This document shows, one piece after another, positions 61,253-64,000 of a DNA stretch of 64,000 bases. Position 1 is the stretch's first letter; the number at the start of each line of letters is the position of its first letter. A model generated the notes under the pieces. The model did no database searches. It worked only from the letters and a program-made list of their open reading frames with translations, and had not been told where the DNA came from. The position numbers were made by a program, and so were the translations under genes. The stretch spans positions 20,413 through 84,412 of the forward strand of contig JADGDY010000006.1 of assembly GCA_016744655.1 (NCBI GenBank). Reading direction: 5' to 3'. The DNA comes from Bacteroidales bacterium. GTDB taxonomy: Bacteria > Bacteroidota > Bacteroidia > Bacteroidales > UBA12170.

Positions 61253-62620
61253 ATGATGAAAAAAACTGATGTATTAGTGATAGGTAGTAGTGCAGCAGGT
61301 TTAGTAGCTGCTACAACAGGAAAAAGAGTACATCCTGCTAAAAGTTTCACAGTGGTTACTAAGGCTCCAAAAACTTTAATTCCTTGTGGTATTCCTTATG
61401 TTTTTGGTACGGTAGGAAGTACAGATAAGGATATTTTACCTGCTGAAATGATGTTTGAAAAAACAGGAGTTGATACAATTCACGACGAAATTGTAAAAAT
61501 TGATAGGGAATCTAAAACTGTTTCATTGAAATCAGGAGAAGATATTGCTTATGATAAATTGGTTATTGGAACAGGGTCTACACCATTAAAACCAAAATGG
61601 TTAAAAGGAGTAGATTTAGAAGGAGTATTTGCTGTACCAAAAGATAAAATCTATTTGGATGAAATGCAGAAGAAATTAGAAAATACTAAAAAGATAGTTA
61701 CTATTGGTGCTGGTTTTATAGGAGTTGAAATTTCTGATGAACTTGTAAAAGCTGGAAAAGAAGTGGTTTTAATTGAGAGGTTACCGAATATCTTGGGTTT
61801 AGCCTTTGATAAAGATGTTTCTATTAGAGCAACAGAAATTCTAGAAAATAGAGGAGTGAAAATTGAAACCAATTGCACTGTTAAAGAATTAATAGGAACT
61901 GTTAAAGTAGAAGCTGTTCTTTTAGAGGATGGTAGAAAAATAGAAACCGATGCAGTGATATTAAGTTTAGGCTATACACCAAATTCTCGAATAGCTGCTG
62001 AGTCAGGGTTAGCAGTAAACGAGCAAGGATTTCTCGCAGTTGACGAGTATATGCGTACCGAAGATGCAGATGTGTTTGCTGTTGGTGATTGTGCTGAGAA
62101 AAGAGATTTCGTTACTCGTAAGCCAAGCCAAGTGATGTTAGCATCTACAGCATGCGCTGAAGCGCGTATTGCTGGTATGAACTTATACAAATTATCTGCT
62201 ATTAAAACTTTCAGTGGAACCATCTCTATGTTCTCAACTGCTCTTGGCGACCATGGCTTTGGTGTAGCTGGATTAACAGAAAGAGTAGCCGAAGCAGAAA
62301 ACTTTGATTATGTTACTGGAGTATTCGATGGAATAGATAGACATCCAGGTGCATTACCAGATACTCATAAGCAATATGTAAAACTCGTGGTCGGTCGTGA
62401 ATCAGGGGTGATATTAGGTGGTGAAGTAACTGGTGGTTTGTCCGTGGGTGAACTCATTAATACCATTGGGTTTATCATACAGAACCGAATGACATTAAAT
62501 GGAATTCTTACTGCTCAAGTTGGAACACATCCTCTAATGACAGCTTCCCCAGCAGGCTATCCTTTAATTAAAGCTGCTGAAAATGCTTATGCCAATATCA
62601 TGGCAGCGAATAAAAAATAA
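61253..62620 (+). CDS. CoA-disulfide-reductase/NADH-oxidase-like FAD flavoprotein
   Basis: The 455-residue protein has two dinucleotide-binding sites: FAD (VIGSSAAGLVAATTGKRV, near 9-26) and NAD(P)H (TIGAGFIGVEISDELVKAG, near 150). Cys45 in LIPCGIPYVFG aligns with the single catalytic cysteine of CoA-disulfide reductases, persulfide reductases and NADH oxidases. AVGDCAE binds FAD, and the C-terminal dimerisation domain is present. No rhodanese domain is attached. It could reduce CoA disulfide, polysulfide or O2. It converges with a Crp/Fnr regulator gene; a second ATG at 61256 is an equal start. Confidence 0.85.
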   Translation: MMKKTDVLVIGSSAAGLVAATTGKRVHPAKSFTVVTKAPKTLIPCGIPYVFGTVGSTDKDILPAEMMFEKTGVDTIHDEIVKIDRESKTVSLKSGEDIAYDKLVIGTGSTPLKPKWLKGVDLEGVFAVPKDKIYLDEMQKKLENTKKIVTIGAGFIGVEISDELVKAGKEVVLIERLPNILGLAFDKDVSIRATEILENRGVKIETNCTVKELIGTVKVEAVLLEDGRKIETDAVILSLGYTPNSRIAAESGLAVNEQGFLAVDEYMRTEDADVFAVGDCAEKRDFVTRKPSQVMLASTACAEARIAGMNLYKLSAIKTFSGTISMFSTALGDHGFGVAGLTERVAEAENFDYVTGVFDGIDRHPGALPDTHKQYVKLVVGRESGVILGGEVTGGLSVGELINTIGFIIQNRMTLNGILTAQVGTHPLMTASPAGYPLIKAAENAYANIMAANKK

Positions 62621-62654
62621 TACAAATATTAATATTTTAGCTTTTTTTGTTTTG

Positions 62655-62684
62655 AGCCTCTGGATATTCTGGAGGCTTTTTTTA
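62655..62684. terminator. Terminator between flavoprotein and Crp/Fnr genes
   Basis: AGCCTC (62655-62660) pairs with GAGGCT (62672-62677), followed by a T-run. The stem lies directly beside the Crp/Fnr stop at 62682, and an A-rich flank on the left gives Ts on the minus strand, so it may act in both directions. Confidence 0.8.
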
Positions 62685-63377
62685 TCCTGCATTACTGATT
62701 CTTTTAATTAAATCAGTATTAAGAATTTTAATCTTTTTTCCATTCACCTCAATTAACTTATCATCGGCAAATTCATGGAATAGTTTTGTGACAGTTTCTC
62801 TAGTAGACCCTATGTATTCTCCATATTCTGTTCGTGTTAAAGGGAATTCAAATTCCTCAGTATTGAAAATATGTTCCGAAAAATAGAGTAGTCCGTCAGC
62901 AAATTTGGCATGGCTTTGTTTTTGCATTTTGTTGACACACTTCTGATAATAATTTACTATCCCTCCACTTAGTGTTTTAATGAGTTCTATAGCAAAATCC
63001 CCATTTTCCCTTACCAATTCTTGATAGCCACTGAATTCGATAAAACAGCTTGAGGTTTCAGATAGTGCTGTTACAGAATAGCTATGGGTTTTATTTGCAA
63101 AAACATCAGGAATACCTACAAATATAGGTCCTTTGTCAATCTTTAGAATTTCATCTTTGCCCAAAGGTCCTTTGATGTGCAGTTTTATAAGGCCGGATTT
63201 AATAAATATTATATTCTGAGTAAATAGACCTTGTTTAATAATTCGCTCTCCCTTTTGGAAGACAACTTCGGTACTTGTGCTGCACAAAAGTTCTAATTCT
63301 TCATCATTAAGATTGAAAATTGTTGAGGATTTTACTGCGCAGTTCTTACAGGTATTGATGTTTTTTTTATTTACCAT
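62682..63377 (-). CDS. Crp/Fnr-family transcriptional regulator
   Basis: The 231-residue protein has a cyclic-nucleotide-binding-type beta-roll (about 30-145, FQKGERIIKQGLFTQNIIFIKSGLIKL) and a C-terminal winged helix (about 155-228) with LTRTEYGEYIGSTRETVTKLFHEF as the recognition helix region. An N-terminal CKNC pair plus other cysteines occurs in many Bacteroidota members, but the four-cysteine FNR iron-sulfur pattern is not clearly complete. It may regulate the neighbouring flavoprotein, whose promoter holds a palindrome, though that palindrome is not the usual TTGAT-type Fnr box. Confidence 0.9.
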   Translation of the reverse strand: MVNKKNINTCKNCAVKSSTIFNLNDEELELLCSTSTEVVFQKGERIIKQGLFTQNIIFIKSGLIKLHIKGPLGKDEILKIDKGPIFVGIPDVFANKTHSYSVTALSETSSCFIEFSGYQELVRENGDFAIELIKTLSGGIVNYYQKCVNKMQKQSHAKFADGLLYFSEHIFNTEEFEFPLTRTEYGEYIGSTRETVTKLFHEFADDKLIEVNGKKIKILNTDLIKRISNAG

Positions 63378-63558
63378 AATCGTATTCTTCAGTTATAGCA
63401 AAGGTAATATTTCACAAGATGAAATGCCCCAACTAAATGAGATATAAACTTCATTTCAATAATAACTAAATCACTCTATGTAATGAAACTTGTATGCCCA
63501 ATTTTATTGTATAAAAATGGTTTTCTATTTTCCTTTGTATAAACAAAAATACATAATT

Positions 63559-63678
63559 ATGAAAACAATAAGAAGTTTAAGAATCTGTGGGTCATTTTGT
63601 ATGACAATGCTTCTAGGTATCATCTCATTTAGTTTTATAGGCTTTTTTTTCGGGGTACTTTATTTAGTATTTCAATAG
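63559..63678 (+). CDS. Small membrane peptide (39 residues), tentative
   Basis: MKTIRSLRICGSF followed by one hydrophobic helix (MTMLLGIISFSFIGFFFGVLYLV). The basic N-terminus and single helix are typical of small membrane peptides. The open frame extends to 63490, but ATG at 63559 after an A-rich stretch is better placed. No family is recognised, and it may be a chance frame. Confidence 0.35.
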   Translation: MKTIRSLRICGSFCMTMLLGIISFSFIGFFFGVLYLVFQ

Positions 63679-64000
63679 AAAAGCAATTTGAAAACTAGGA
63701 TTGTGTGAATAGATAACTTGGCATATCTCTATTTTTTCAAGCCTATTATTGTGGTAATTAGCAACAAATGATTTGGTGATAATACTTGTTACTAAATACT
63801 TATGTTGTAATTGGTGCAAGTTAAACAAGTTTAATGGTTAAGGGGAAATAAAATGCGAATGACAATTATACCAAAATTACAATATAATAAGCCATATTCT
63901 TCCGTCTTTTTGGGCTTGCTCTTTGTTTAATAATATTACCGTATCTCTAAGGCTATGCCTCTATTTTTGGCCTCGATTAAACTCTATAAAATCAAAAGAA
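63679..64000. other. Terminal intergenic stretch
   Basis: I see no gene or clear terminator in these 322 bases. The only recognisable feature is the 12-mer CTAAGGCTATGC (63947-63958), identical to the loop region of the hairpin between trpB and trpA. Confidence 0.5.

Overview
The window looks like a chromosomal segment of a marine or saline-adapted member of the Bacteroidota. Supporting signs are: AT-rich DNA with long A/T-rich intergenic gaps; promoters with the Bacteroidota -7 box TAnnTTTG (for example 9035-9042, 21306-21313, 41906-41913, 61153-61160); two secreted proteins with a type IX secretion (T9SS) C-terminal sorting domain; three TonB-dependent receptors, two of them with an N-terminal carboxypeptidase-like domain; a tgt enzyme without its zinc cysteines; and an NhaD Na+/H+ antiporter. 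I see no rRNA, tRNA, CRISPR array, prophage or complete insertion sequence.

Layout. 1-4300: the 3' part of a tryptophan operon, trpC(partial)-trpF-trpB-trpA, followed by a DAHP synthase. 4628-8871: a DUF1028 T9SS protein, a DsrE-like protein, small lipoproteins, an endonuclease/phosphatase-family lipoprotein and an acyltransferase. 9079-10473: nhaD. 10679-21130 (all minus): comM-like ATPase, DUF4421 protein, a two-gene unit of a diiron ODP-type metallo-beta-lactamase-fold protein and a large hybrid histidine kinase, a REC-histidine kinase, a DUF4136 lipoprotein, and an ECF sigma factor overlapping a glycosyltransferase. 21330-38702 (mostly plus): tgt, an LptF/LptG permease, two tandem paralogous secreted proteins with disordered tails, a racemase, a patatin, a DUF2092/DUF6515 pair, and the alpha-2-macroglobulin/PBP1C pair. 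39107-41735 (minus): TetR regulator plus two related DUF5692-type membrane proteins, divergent from a SulP transporter at 41955. 43753-52559 (minus): a possible micronutrient-uptake locus. 52694-60942 (minus): GNAT acetyltransferase, metallophosphoesterase, DUF4395 protein, flavodoxin-fold quinone reductase, and a phytase with its TonB receptor. 61253-63377: a CoA-disulfide-reductase-like flavoprotein convergent with a Crp/Fnr regulator.

The best candidate for an undescribed system is 43753-52559. A TiaS-like ATP-binding-domain protein, a six-helix membrane protein of ECF S-component size, two paralogous lipoproteins, two paralogous TonB-dependent receptors and a T9SS-exported protein lie on one strand. 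The receptor-lipoprotein pair appears to be duplicated. The substrate cannot be read from the sequence.

The intergenic DNA is unusually rich in repeats: an approximately 350-bp hairpin-bearing repeat present twice in opposite orientation (16653-17002 and 53634-54000); a family of short GC-rich hairpins with A/T-rich arms; decayed copies of a CTTAGTGTCTT-type motif; a possible MITE-like element at 38787-39019; a heptamer tandem repeat at 43574-43735; and several isolated hairpins. All family names are from recognition of the protein sequence by eye, not from a search.
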